Assembly: GCF_039962255.1 (NCBI RefSeq) | Contig: NZ_JAMPKY010000009.1 | Span: 1-64,000 of the forward strand | Length of the DNA: 64,000 nt | DNA from: Leptolyngbya subtilissima AS-A7 | GTDB lineage: Bacteria > Cyanobacteriota > Cyanobacteriia > Phormidesmidales > Phormidesmidaceae | Direction of reading: 5' to 3' | Part shown: positions 44,715 to 52,673 of the stretch, piece by piece | Layout: every line of letters begins with the position of its first letter | Position numbering within the stretch: the stretch's first letter is position 1 | Made by a program: the position numbers and the translations under genes | The notes under the pieces: model-generated | Databases searched by the model: none | Told to the model about the DNA's origin: nothing | What the model saw: the letters and a program-made list of their open reading frames with translations, nothing else

Positions 44715-44735
44715 GAGGTCTACAGGTCTGACTTG

Positions 44736-44903
44736 GCCAACGCGAAGCAAGTACGGGTCAACGCGAAGCAATCGCAGGCCAACGCAAAGCAATCACAGCT
44801 CAATAACAAGCAATCACAGGTCAACGCAAAGGAATCACAGCCCGGTAACAAGCAATTACGGGCCAACGCGAAGCAAGTACGGGTCAGCGCAAAGCAAGTA
44901 CGA
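44736..44903. repeat. 21-bp minisatellite, eight copies
   Basis: Eight tandem units of 21 bp (168 bp) with consensus GTCAACGCGAAGCAAGTACG(G), varying mostly at the last six bases (TCACAG, TTACGG, GTACGG). Units 4 and 6 carry AATAACAAG or GGTAACAAG in place of the middle. Being a multiple of three, the array stays open in one frame, encoding NAKQ-type heptads, but no start or family supports a protein. It ends 54 bp before the sdhC stop. Confidence 0.9.
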
Positions 44904-44957
44904 GCGATTCTCTGCTGGAGAGATTTCGCTGGTGCTAAGCGAGTCTGCGGTTTACGC

Positions 44958-45692
44958 TTAGCTCACAAGACCCAAATAGATCGCCCAGGGCAGCAGCAAA
45001 AAGCCTGCCGCAATGCCAATGCCCACCACCGCACTCGTGCCATAGGCCAAGGGCCGCATCCCTTTATCTAATAGCCCCATCGATTGCAGCGCGCTCCAAA
45101 ACCCGTGGCGCAGGTGAGAGGCCAGCAGCACCAAAATGACCGTATAGCCCACCACGTAGGGCAGCTCCTGAAATTTTTCAACCACCAGCCGGGCCAGATC
45201 GCGCACAGTGTCGCCGCCCAACTCGGTGGGGTAGTAAGTGCCAAACCTAAACGTCCGCAGGTGAATGACCAAAAACACCGCCAGCGCCAGGCCGGTGATG
45301 ATCATCGTGCGCGAGCTGAGGGTTTGGTAGCTAGAGCCGCCCGCCGACTCGTAGGTGCTATAGCCCTCGGGCCGCGCCTGCCGCCTGCGCCAAAAAATCT
45401 CAATGCCAACCCAGGCGTGGAGCACCACGATCGCCGCTAGCGCCAGCTCAAAGGTGTAGTAGACAACATGAAAGTTGCTCACCAGCAGAGCATAGGCATT
45501 GTAGGCATCGCGACCGACAAACAGCAGCAGATTGCCAGCCATGTGCACCAGCACAAAGGTGACTAGCGCCAGCCCAGTGAAACCGGTGATCAGCTTTTTG
45601 CCGATTGACGAGCGATAGAACGTCAGCAGGGGCGACGCCCCAGTGGTAGAAGATTCAGGCTTTTGTTGAGGAGCTTTGAGGGTGTTGGTCAT
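44958..45692 (-). CDS. sdhC: Succinate dehydrogenase cytochrome b subunit
   Basis: A 244-residue membrane subunit anchoring succinate dehydrogenase and passing electrons to quinone. It has five hydrophobic spans: VTFVLVHMAGNLLLFVG (His-His ligand type), FELALAAIVVLHAWVGIEIF, MIITGLALAVFLVIHLRTFR, GYTVILVLLASHLRHGFW and GTSAVVGIGIAAGFLLLPWA. The histidines in VLVHMAGN, VLHAWVG, VIHLRTF and ASHLRHG are candidate haem ligands, as in di-haem B-type cytochrome b of the SdhC family. The start codon overlaps the sirB1 stop (ATGA). The partner sdhA lies 8.5 kb downstream in transcription direction, after the island. Confidence 0.93.
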   Translation of the reverse strand: MTNTLKAPQQKPESSTTGASPLLTFYRSSIGKKLITGFTGLALVTFVLVHMAGNLLLFVGRDAYNAYALLVSNFHVVYYTFELALAAIVVLHAWVGIEIFWRRRQARPEGYSTYESAGGSSYQTLSSRTMIITGLALAVFLVIHLRTFRFGTYYPTELGGDTVRDLARLVVEKFQELPYVVGYTVILVLLASHLRHGFWSALQSMGLLDKGMRPLAYGTSAVVGIGIAAGFLLLPWAIYLGLVS

Positions 45693-46525
45693 GGTTCGTC
45701 TTGCACGCGCTCGATTTGCTCAATCACCCGGCGAATTTCAAAGGCATCGCCGGCGTTGGGGTGCTGGTGAAGGTAGCGCTCTAGGTCAAGCCGAGCCTGA
45801 TCGAGCAACCCCTGCTGATAGTGAATCAGGCCGCGATCGCGCCATTCGCCCACCGCCTCAGGGGCGATCAGCAAGATGCGGTTGATGGCATCTAGCGCCT
45901 TGGGTACATCTCTATTTTGCAGATAAATCAGCTTCAGGTTAGTCAGAATGCGCACCAGAAAGGTGGCCGGGGTAATCGGGACCAGGTGCTGGGGCTCTAG
46001 CTGGGTAGGGTCACCAAACATCTGCTTGAGCCGCTCGCGGCAGTCTTGCTCAAACATAATTTCGCCCCGATTAAATGGATCGACAAAAACATCCATTTCG
46101 TTCACGGTAGGGCGAATCAAGAAATGCCCCGGCATGCTCACCCCCGCCATCGGGAAGCCAATGCGATCGGCTAGTTCTAAATACACCAGCGACAGCGTAA
46201 TTGGAATACCCACCCGTCGCTCAAGGACGTCGTTGAGAAAGCTGTTGCGCGGGTCGTAGTAGTCAACGCTGTTGCCGCTAAAGTTGAGCTCGCTAAACAG
46301 ATAGTCGTTGATCGCGCCAATGATTTTGAGAGGGTAACGATCCTGCGGTAATCGCTGGCGCAGGGTTTCGGCCATGCGATCGAGCATTGCCAGATAGTCA
46401 TCCACCACCAGATGAGGGTAGTCTTCTTGGGCAATATACAGCGCCGCTCGGGCCAAGCTCACCTGAGCTGTTGGCCGTTGCAATTCTTGGTAGAGGCGCT
46501 CTCGGGACAATGCAGAATGGGTCAT
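45689..46525 (-). CDS. sirB1: SirB1 family protein (transglutaminase-like with TPR tail)
   Basis: A 278-residue protein of the SirB1 family (transglutaminase-like DUF, then tetratricopeptide). The core FLNDVLERRVGIPITLSLVY, then GFPMAGVSMPGHFLIRP and FVDPFNRGEIM, is the conserved part. A catalytic Cys of true transglutaminases is absent, and the family's activity is unknown. The C-terminal part (LLIAPEAVGEWRDRGLIHYQ, then LDQARLDLERYLHQHPNAGD) is a TPR repeat pair. It is transcribed between cruP (stop directly next to its start) and sdhC (ATGA overlap), so it is in one operon with them. Confidence 0.88.
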   Translation of the reverse strand: MTHSALSRERLYQELQRPTAQVSLARAALYIAQEDYPHLVVDDYLAMLDRMAETLRQRLPQDRYPLKIIGAINDYLFSELNFSGNSVDYYDPRNSFLNDVLERRVGIPITLSLVYLELADRIGFPMAGVSMPGHFLIRPTVNEMDVFVDPFNRGEIMFEQDCRERLKQMFGDPTQLEPQHLVPITPATFLVRILTNLKLIYLQNRDVPKALDAINRILLIAPEAVGEWRDRGLIHYQQGLLDQARLDLERYLHQHPNAGDAFEIRRVIEQIERVQDEP

Positions 46526-48073
46526 TTAAACGTCGTAATCCTTTCCGCTGCCATAGAACAGTCGATCGCGCCACCGATGGCTATAGTATCGCGGCACCGG
46601 TGGCAATGACTCAATTACTGGACTCAGGGCACGGACCAGGGGTTCCAAAGCGCTATACACTGCCAGGCTGCTATAGTGCCCCAGCCAGCTAACCAAAGCC
46701 CCTAACCCTACCTGAGGAATAATCTTGGCCACCAGCGCTGGATATTTGATGGATGTCATCGCCAGGGTTTTGGCTAGGGCTGAAAACTGCACCACATCCT
46801 GCAAAAAGGGTTTGAGGGTGGGCTCACCCAGCTCAGCCATGGCGGCAAAGATCGCCGTCAACATGGTGTTGATGTGCTGCTCAGAGAGGGTTTGATCAAC
46901 CCCCACACTCATCGATTTTTGGAAGAGCCAGGTGACCGATAGGTTGGGCTGGTAGGGCTGAAGCGCGCCCAGAGCAGTGGAGCTGAGGCGATCGCACCCT
47001 AAAGCCTCATCAATGCCCGTCACCAACCGCTCCAAGTGGCGAATCATCGCTCCAAAGCCGCCAAAACTCAGGGGCGACTGGCTGCCGCTGCTATCACCCA
47101 CCGCCAAGGTTCGCCCCCACGGATATCGCAGCGGGCTCTCTTTATAACAAGGAAAGAAGCCAAACAACGCCCGCTGCACCCGCAGTTCCTCCAGGCTTAC
47201 CCCCTGATACTCCGGCAGCAGCGTCCAGTACTCTTCAAAAAAGTCCATCAGGCTCAGGCGGCGGGGGTCGGCGTCCATGTAGGTAAACATGTAGGTCGTG
47301 CGCCCGTCCCGCGCCGGAAACGCTTCCCAAAAGTATTGGCACTGGTGCCGCAGGGGCGTAAACGATGCAAGCAAATCGCCTGTGTCATTTTGGGGGTAAC
47401 CCTGGGCGCAGGTGCCCACCACCAAACACACCGCATCGGGCTTGGCGGTGCTCCGTGCCTGCTGCACCAAGGGCGAAAAATGGCCCATCGCGTCAATCAG
47501 CAGGCGAGTGGTAAACGGCTGGCCGGCTTGTACCTCTACGCCATTGGGGTGCACCTGGGCAGAGTCAAAGGCGGTGTGCTCAAACAGCTGGCCCCCAGCG
47601 GCTAAAAACTTGGCCTTGAGCCGTTCTAGCAGACCTTTGGGGTCAACCCCAACGTTGAGCACGTCCTCAACCCACAGCGGCTCGCCATCGCCAAACTGAA
47701 TGCGGGCCGGGTTGTATTCTGAGGCGATGACTTCCTCTAATTCTGCTGTTGTCAGCAAGCTTAGGTCTATTAGGGCGGTCAGCTCGCGTCGCGAAATATT
47801 CCACTCTTGCTCGCGGCCCTGCAACTGGCCGCGCTCTAGCAGTGCCACTCGCCACCCCCGCTGGGCTAGCCCTGTCCCCACGAGTACGCCCAGAGTGCCG
47901 CCGCAAATCACGACATCCCATTCAACCGATTCCAGCGGCGTTTCAGCCTGGTGAATAACCTGTGGCCTGGATAGGTTGCCGGTGCGGTAGCGCAACCACA
48001 GGTCGTCAGCCCGCTGAAGCCCTGCTAAAGGATGGCCTGTTAGGCCAGAGAGCATTTGTTCAGTCAGGCTCAT
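46526..48073 (-). CDS. cruP: CruP, lycopene-cyclase paralog flavoprotein
   Basis: A 515-residue FAD enzyme. The dinucleotide motif WDVVICGGTLGVLVGTGLAQ leads into RGREQEWNISRRELTALI-type sequence, here QGREQEWNISRRELTALIDL, which is a hallmark of CruA/CruP. Next are LLIDAMGHFSPLVQQARS, CLVVGTCAQGYPQND, and SQSPLSFGGFGAMIRHLERL near residue 340. Plant and cyanobacterial CruP is a paralog of lycopene cyclase CruA and has been linked to limiting beta-carotene epoxide build-up and oxygen stress. TTG 48085 could also start the frame, but ATG 48073 (MSLTEQ) is ordinary. It is the first gene of the cruP-sirB1-sdhC unit. Confidence 0.88.
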   Translation of the reverse strand: MSLTEQMLSGLTGHPLAGLQRADDLWLRYRTGNLSRPQVIHQAETPLESVEWDVVICGGTLGVLVGTGLAQRGWRVALLERGQLQGREQEWNISRRELTALIDLSLLTTAELEEVIASEYNPARIQFGDGEPLWVEDVLNVGVDPKGLLERLKAKFLAAGGQLFEHTAFDSAQVHPNGVEVQAGQPFTTRLLIDAMGHFSPLVQQARSTAKPDAVCLVVGTCAQGYPQNDTGDLLASFTPLRHQCQYFWEAFPARDGRTTYMFTYMDADPRRLSLMDFFEEYWTLLPEYQGVSLEELRVQRALFGFFPCYKESPLRYPWGRTLAVGDSSGSQSPLSFGGFGAMIRHLERLVTGIDEALGCDRLSSTALGALQPYQPNLSVTWLFQKSMSVGVDQTLSEQHINTMLTAIFAAMAELGEPTLKPFLQDVVQFSALAKTLAMTSIKYPALVAKIIPQVGLGALVSWLGHYSSLAVYSALEPLVRALSPVIESLPPVPRYYSHRWRDRLFYGSGKDYDV

Positions 48074-48209
48074 AAAATGCCGCAAAAGGCCAGAGATGCT
48101 GTTTCCAGTCTAAATCTAAATCGTTTGAGCTACAGAAATCAGGGGCGTCGGCACTGTCAAGACTGTCCAGACAGCACTTTCGGGTTTAGAGAAGTCCTCA
48201 AAACATGAC

Positions 48210-48238
48210 AAAAAAGCAGCTCCAAAGTTGAAGCTGCT
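48210..48238 (-). terminator. Terminator of the small exported protein
   Basis: AGCAGCT (48215-48221) and AGCTGCT (48232-48238), with part of the loop also pairing. On the minus strand it is followed by TTTTTTG. It lies 56 bp after the stop of the leftward gene. Confidence 0.7.
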
Positions 48239-48293
48239 ACAAGCAAATCAGCGAAAGTGAAAAATTAAAAGCAATCTTGCCGAGGCAATCGCT

Positions 48294-48695
48294 CTACCGG
48301 TTGAAGAAGCCTTTGACGGAGTCCACGACGCCTTCAGCGGAGTCTTTGGCGGCGTTGCCAGCATCTTCAACAGCGTTTTGGCCGCGATCAAGACCCTTCT
48401 TGGCCCGGTTGATCTCGCGATCGCTGAGGCCGCTCTTGGTGCCTTTGTCTACATCAGCGGGTACACCACCCAGACCTTCTTGCAGCCGGAGCTTGACCTG
48501 ATTGACGGTGTCGCCGTCTTTGGTAATGCGGTCAAGTTCACTCTCAGCCCGCTGTTGCACAATGTCTCCGGCTTCGTTACCCAGAGCTGCTGCTGGGGTG
48601 CTGAAGCCAAACAAAAGGCTAGAGCCAATCACCAAAGTAGCGAGGCCAACACACAAAAGGCGCTGAAGCTTGGACGCGATCGCATTAACAGTCAT
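48294..48695 (-). CDS. Small exported low-temperature-induced-type protein
   Basis: A 133-residue protein. A signal peptide (LLCVGLATLVIGSSLLFGFS, then TPAAALG) ends near residue 38. The mature part is polar and helical: VQQRAESELDRITKDGDTV, VKLRLQEGLGGVPADVDKGT, SGLSDREINRAKKGLDRGQN and VEDAGNAAKDSAEGVVDSVK. The last block (GNAAKDSAEGVVDSVKGF) resembles CsbD and plant LEA-like repeats. Cyanobacterial homologues are often called low-temperature-induced proteins; function is not proven. ATG 48695 has AGGAG eight bases before it. It is the only gene between cruP and the SLH flavoprotein. Confidence 0.72.
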   Translation of the reverse strand: MTVNAIASKLQRLLCVGLATLVIGSSLLFGFSTPAAALGNEAGDIVQQRAESELDRITKDGDTVNQVKLRLQEGLGGVPADVDKGTKSGLSDREINRAKKGLDRGQNAVEDAGNAAKDSAEGVVDSVKGFFNR

Positions 48696-48971
48696 GAAAA
48701 GTCTCCTGAGAAAAGTTGCACTCACCAGTAATTAGTGAAGTGTCTGTCTTGTCTTGTTATAGAGCTGGTAGGGATGGCATGACCTCGCGCCGCGGGTAGA
48801 TCTGCTTTAGCAATTTAGTTACAGATCGAGATCCTTCGGTCTCTTACTTTTGACTGACGCTCTAACCAAAAAATATCCGTGCCCTAAATCTTCGTGTCGC
48901 CCGTGGGCAGCTCTAGCGCACCACGGGCCGCCTAGCCTAAAATCGTTGCAATCTAAAGTCTTACCCTCACT

Positions 48972-51095
48972 ATGGCCAATGCGTCTAACCCCATCACCCA
49001 GCGAAATGGCGTTTTTTCGGAGGGGGCCTTTACCCGCCCGGCCAGCGGCGCAGCGCTAACCTGCTCAATTCTCGTGGTCGGTGGCTCGACGGCGGCTTAC
49101 ACCACGGCACTGACCGCCCTGCGACTGAACTTAGACGTGTGCCTGGTGCAGCCCCACAAAGTGGTGGGAGGCCAGTTTACCGCCCAGGCGCTGCCCGCCT
49201 CCGACGACGGTGACCTGCTCCAGGCTAAGGCTACGCTTTACACCGTCGATGGCGAAGAATTTGCGATTTCTAAGGCGCAGCGGGCCTTTCGCGATCGCCA
49301 GCGCGAGCTGCAACCGGTGGGCGGCCAAAAGGTGGCTAACCCTGGCGGCGGATGGGTCAGCCCGCTGGCGACCACCCCAGTGGTGGCCGCGACGGCAATG
49401 AATGAGGCGCTGCTACCCTATCTACGCGACGGTCGCCTCACCCTAATTCCGTTTGCGGAGCCGGTGCAGGTGGTGATGCAGACAGTGAACGGGCGATCGC
49501 GCGTGCAGGCCGTTGTCTGCCGCGATACCCAGGCGGGCCACACCTTCACCGTCAGTGCCAAAGTCACCGTCGAAGCCACTGACCTAGGCGACCTGCTAGA
49601 GGTCGGCAACATTCCCTCTCGCGTGGGGCAGGAGGCTCGCCATGAGACTGGCGAGGCGATTCTGCCCGAAGATGCCAGGCCGCAGTGCCAGCAGTCGATC
49701 ACCTTCGACGTGGTGGTAGAGCACACGGCGCGGGGCAAGGGAGTGCCTATCGGCAAGCCCGACGGGTTTGAAACCGAGGGCTGGGTTGGCCTCAAAGAAT
49801 TCACCAGCAACTTCTGGACCAAAGCTAAGCCTGACCAGTGGCAAAAGTGGGGTTTCTTTAGCGATTTCGGCATCTTTCGCTATCGAAGGCTGCTCAGGTC
49901 GCAAGCCAACGAGAAAAAGGTCGTTCCCGGCGATGTTGCCGTGCTCAACTGGGGCACCTCTAGCGAGCCCGATCGCGCTTTTTGCTGCGGCAACGACTAC
50001 CGACCTGGGCGGCTAGTGGGTGTTAGCCGCGAAGAGCGGCAGCTGCACATCCAGCGGGCGCGGCAGCGGGCACGGGCCTATGTTCACTATCTGCAAACCC
50101 ACGGGGCCGCCGACCTCAAACCCCGGGGCGACCTCACCTGGACCAGCGACGGCATCGCCCTCGAACCCTACATTCGCGAAGCCCGCCGCGGCATCGCCCT
50201 GGCCACCGTTCGCCATGAGGATGTGGCCGAAACCTTCTTCCCTGACCAGGCGCGGGCGCGGTGCTTCGACGATTCTGTGGGCATCGGTCAGTATCACTAC
50301 ATGGATCTGCACGGCAACGACGCCAAGGGTCACGTCAGCCCTCGGGGCAAAGATGTGGTGGCCTTGCCCTTTAGCCTGCCCCTAGGCTCCCTAGTGCCCA
50401 GGGACACCGATGGCTTAGTGCTATCGGCCAAGAGCCTGGGCACCACCCACATCACCAACGCTGCCTATCGCATGCACCCAATGGAGTGGGCGATCGGTGA
50501 AGCCAGCGGCTTCCTCGCGGTGTTTGCCGTGTGGACAGGGTTGGATCCCAGAGTGTTGGCCACCGAAGAGCAGCACATTCGCAAGATTCAGGGCTTCATG
50601 GCCCGCAACGGCATTCCCATCTTCTGGTTCAACGACGTCAGCCACGATGACGCCGATTTTGAGGCCATCCAGGTGCTGGCGGCGGCGGATATTATCCGCA
50701 GCGAAAACCCGAAGAATCTCAGCTTTAGACCCCATGCCCCGGTCAACCGGGCGGTGGTAGCTACGGCTCTGGTCAACGTGCTCAAGCTACCCACTAAGCT
50801 GCCTGACCCATCCACCTCAGGGCCAACGTTTAGAGATGTGCTCCCCGGCAAGCACTGGGCCTACATGCCTATCGAAACCCTCTACGCCCACGGCATGATC
50901 GCCGGGGTCGGCCATGACCGCTTTGCCCCTGATGCCCCGATCACCCGCGAACAGCTCTCGTTTTTGGTTAAGCGAGCCATGCCCGAGGTCTACGACAAAG
51001 CCTTTGGCCGCACCCCCATCGATCGCCAAAACCTCCAGCGCCGTGAACTCTCTCGCGTGCTCTACGAGGTGCTTAAAGGCCGATTGGGGATTTAG
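48972..51095 (+). CDS. FAD-dependent oxidoreductase fused to SLH repeats
   Basis: A 707-residue fusion. Residues 1-545 form an FAD-dependent oxidoreductase of the FAD_oxidored type: ILVVGGSTAAYTTALTAL (GxxxxA variant of the dinucleotide motif), VVGGQFTAQALPASDDGD, GRLVGVSREERQ, and the late FAD contact TDGLVLSAKSLGTTHITNAA with RMHPMEWAIGEASG. Residues about 560-707 hold SLH repeats: FRPHAPVNRAVVATALVNVL, FRDVLPGKHWAYMPIETLYA with HGMIAGVGHDRFAPDAPI, then REQLSFLVKRAM. No signal peptide or membrane span is seen at the N-terminus, so how the SLH part reaches the envelope is unclear. Oxidoreductase substrate unknown. Confidence 0.85.
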   Translation: MANASNPITQRNGVFSEGAFTRPASGAALTCSILVVGGSTAAYTTALTALRLNLDVCLVQPHKVVGGQFTAQALPASDDGDLLQAKATLYTVDGEEFAISKAQRAFRDRQRELQPVGGQKVANPGGGWVSPLATTPVVAATAMNEALLPYLRDGRLTLIPFAEPVQVVMQTVNGRSRVQAVVCRDTQAGHTFTVSAKVTVEATDLGDLLEVGNIPSRVGQEARHETGEAILPEDARPQCQQSITFDVVVEHTARGKGVPIGKPDGFETEGWVGLKEFTSNFWTKAKPDQWQKWGFFSDFGIFRYRRLLRSQANEKKVVPGDVAVLNWGTSSEPDRAFCCGNDYRPGRLVGVSREERQLHIQRARQRARAYVHYLQTHGAADLKPRGDLTWTSDGIALEPYIREARRGIALATVRHEDVAETFFPDQARARCFDDSVGIGQYHYMDLHGNDAKGHVSPRGKDVVALPFSLPLGSLVPRDTDGLVLSAKSLGTTHITNAAYRMHPMEWAIGEASGFLAVFAVWTGLDPRVLATEEQHIRKIQGFMARNGIPIFWFNDVSHDDADFEAIQVLAAADIIRSENPKNLSFRPHAPVNRAVVATALVNVLKLPTKLPDPSTSGPTFRDVLPGKHWAYMPIETLYAHGMIAGVGHDRFAPDAPITREQLSFLVKRAMPEVYDKAFGRTPIDRQNLQRRELSRVLYEVLKGRLGI

Positions 51096-51132
51096 CGCTT
51101 CAGACAATCCGAAGTGGGAAGGGTTTCAGATA

Positions 51133-51152
51133 CAAGGTGCAGGGTACAGGGT
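51133..51152. repeat. Partial copy of the AAGGTGCAGGGTA intergenic repeat
   Basis: AAGGTGCAGGGTACAGGGTT (51133-51152), related to the AAGGTGCAAGGTATAGGGG arm at 31981. A reduced copy of the dispersed element between the SLH flavoprotein and the formamidase gene. Confidence 0.4.
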
Positions 51153-51344
51153 TCGCGGGAGGTCTTGAACCCCAAATTCTAGTGCTTTGTACTGAATCTG
51201 GCTTTTCATGGTCCAGTCGGATGGCTACTCAGCGCTAAGGACCGACAGAATTTCTGTTCTTGCAGAGGTGCGCCTCACAAAAGCGGCTACTTATTCTGCT
51301 TTGACCTAAAGATCGGTCCAAAGGTGGTTTTTGTCTAAATTTAG

Positions 51345-51358
51345 GTAATAAACATTAC
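51345..51358. promoter_or_regulatory. NtcA-type binding site upstream of the formamidase gene
   Basis: GTAATAAACATTAC fits the consensus GTA-N8-TAC exactly. It is 67 bp before the start codon. NtcA activates nitrogen-stress promoters in cyanobacteria. A -10 element at the standard distance of about 22 bp is not obvious (TAGATC lies 27 bp on), so the promoter is likely but not proven. Confidence 0.5.
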
Positions 51359-51424
51359 AACGGCAGTGCCTAGAACCCTGTTCACTAGATCTGGTCAATT
51401 AGGCGTTTATGGTCAGTTAAGCCG

Positions 51425-52579
51425 ATGAAATTGTTTAAGCGAATTAAGCGCCAGCCCTCCCTGAAAGCGTCCAAACGGCTGTTACAGGTTGTGAGTGGAG
51501 TTGGAGCTTGCCTGCTGGTGGCGACAGTCTGGTCGTCGTTGTTCTCACCCGCTGCTGCTCAGTATGAGACCTATGAGGTCAAGTCGGTTCCTGGCAATGT
51601 GATCTGGGGTGAGCTGTTCAAACCTGACAGCGAGCCGATTTTGACGGTCAAGTCGGGCGATCGCATCCGCATGGAAACCGTCTCCCACGAAGGTATTCTG
51701 GCTGACCAGGGCGACACCGTTGAGTTTCTCACTGGCGGTGGCATCAAAGAAGACGACATTCTGCCCGATCAGCTCTCTATTAAGGGCACCGTGCCCAAGT
51801 CTGGGCCAGGTCCCCACGTCATTACTGGGCCGATCTACGTCGAAGGGGCAGAACCCGGCGACGTGTTGGAAATTAGAACCGTCGACATCGAGTATCGGGC
51901 ACCCTACGGCGTGATCTCAAACCGCCACGGCAAAGGCTCTCTGCCCGGCGAATATCCCGAAAACGATGCGCCGATTTACACCAAAATCATTCCCATCGAC
52001 GCCGAGCGAGAAATTGGTATCTTTAAGCCCTCCAACGGGCTACCCGATCTCGAGATTCCCCTCAAACCGTTTATGGGTCTGATGGGTGTGGTACCAGCGG
52101 CAGTGGAAGACGCAGCCAACTCCGTACCGCCTGGTCTTTATGGCGGCAACGTAGACATCAAGCACCTGGGTCGAGGCAGCAGCCTCTACCTGCCGGTGCA
52201 GGTGCCTGGCGCGCTGTTTTACTCCGGCGACCCCCACTGTGCCCAGGGCAATGGAGAGGTAGCGTTGACGGCGATCGAATGTTCTCTCTTACCGACCTTT
52301 GAGCTAGTGCTCCACAAAGATATGGAGCTGCCTGCCCCCATGGGTGAAACCGCCGACGCCTGGATTGCTGTGGGCCTCGACACCGACCTGAACGAAGCGA
52401 TGAAGAAGTCGGTGCGTGAATACCTGCGCATCATGGAGGAAAAGTACGGTCTGACCAAAGCTGATGCCCTGCTCTACGGCAGTGCCGACATCGACTTTGA
52501 GGTGTCTCAGGTCGTGGATATCGTCAAAGGCATCCACGGAGTGATCCCCAAGGAACGCTTCACCGCGCTAGAGAAGTAG
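51425..52579 (+). CDS. Exported acetamidase/formamidase family protein
   Basis: A 384-residue hydrolase with a signal peptide (basic start KLFKRIKRQPSLKASKRL, core VSGVGACLLVATVWSSLF, cleavage near PAAAQ, residue 45). The mature part has the FmdA/AmdA blocks ITGPIYVEGAEPGDVLEIRT, KPFMGLMGVVPAA, PGLYGGNVDIKHLGRGSSLY and PGALFYSGDPHCAQGNGEVA, then AIECSLLPTFEL. In the metal-dependent amidases of this family, the His and Asp in GDPHCAQGNGE and NVDIKHL form the active site. It would release ammonium from formamide or acetamide outside the cytoplasm. An NtcA-type site lies in the leader. Confidence 0.9.
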   Translation: MKLFKRIKRQPSLKASKRLLQVVSGVGACLLVATVWSSLFSPAAAQYETYEVKSVPGNVIWGELFKPDSEPILTVKSGDRIRMETVSHEGILADQGDTVEFLTGGGIKEDDILPDQLSIKGTVPKSGPGPHVITGPIYVEGAEPGDVLEIRTVDIEYRAPYGVISNRHGKGSLPGEYPENDAPIYTKIIPIDAEREIGIFKPSNGLPDLEIPLKPFMGLMGVVPAAVEDAANSVPPGLYGGNVDIKHLGRGSSLYLPVQVPGALFYSGDPHCAQGNGEVALTAIECSLLPTFELVLHKDMELPAPMGETADAWIAVGLDTDLNEAMKKSVREYLRIMEEKYGLTKADALLYGSADIDFEVSQVVDIVKGIHGVIPKERFTALEK

Positions 52580-52620
52580 TGCTTACTAAATCAACCCGAA
52601 CGATAGGGCTGTAGCGCAAA

Positions 52621-52654
52621 AAGAACCCCGGTTTCGTGAGAAACCGGGGTTCTT
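52621..52654. terminator. Bidirectional terminator between formamidase and ctaE
   Basis: AAGAACCCCGGTTT (52621-52634) and AAACCGGGGTTCTT (52641-52654) form a perfect 14-bp stem with a 6-nt loop. Convergent genes end on both sides. Confidence 0.9.
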
Positions 52655-52673
52655 CGTCTTAGAGACAATAGGC

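Larger units (their letters stand above)
44143..44957. other. Right edge of the accessory island: repeats and fragments
   Basis: 815 bp between the methyltransferase and sdhC. It holds CTGGATAAGC repeats, an orphan coding fragment, a perfect hairpin, a dispersed repeat and a 21-bp minisatellite, each listed separately. No intact gene is present. Confidence 0.6.

Noticed and set aside
44736-44903. CRISPR array
   Set aside because: The units are contiguous 21-bp copies with no unique spacers between them, and no cas gene is in the window.
44697-45071. A protein made of NAKQ-type heptad repeats on the plus strand
   Set aside because: The frame is open only because the 21-bp minisatellite has a length divisible by three. 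Its right part overlaps the end of sdhC, and no start signal or family supports it.
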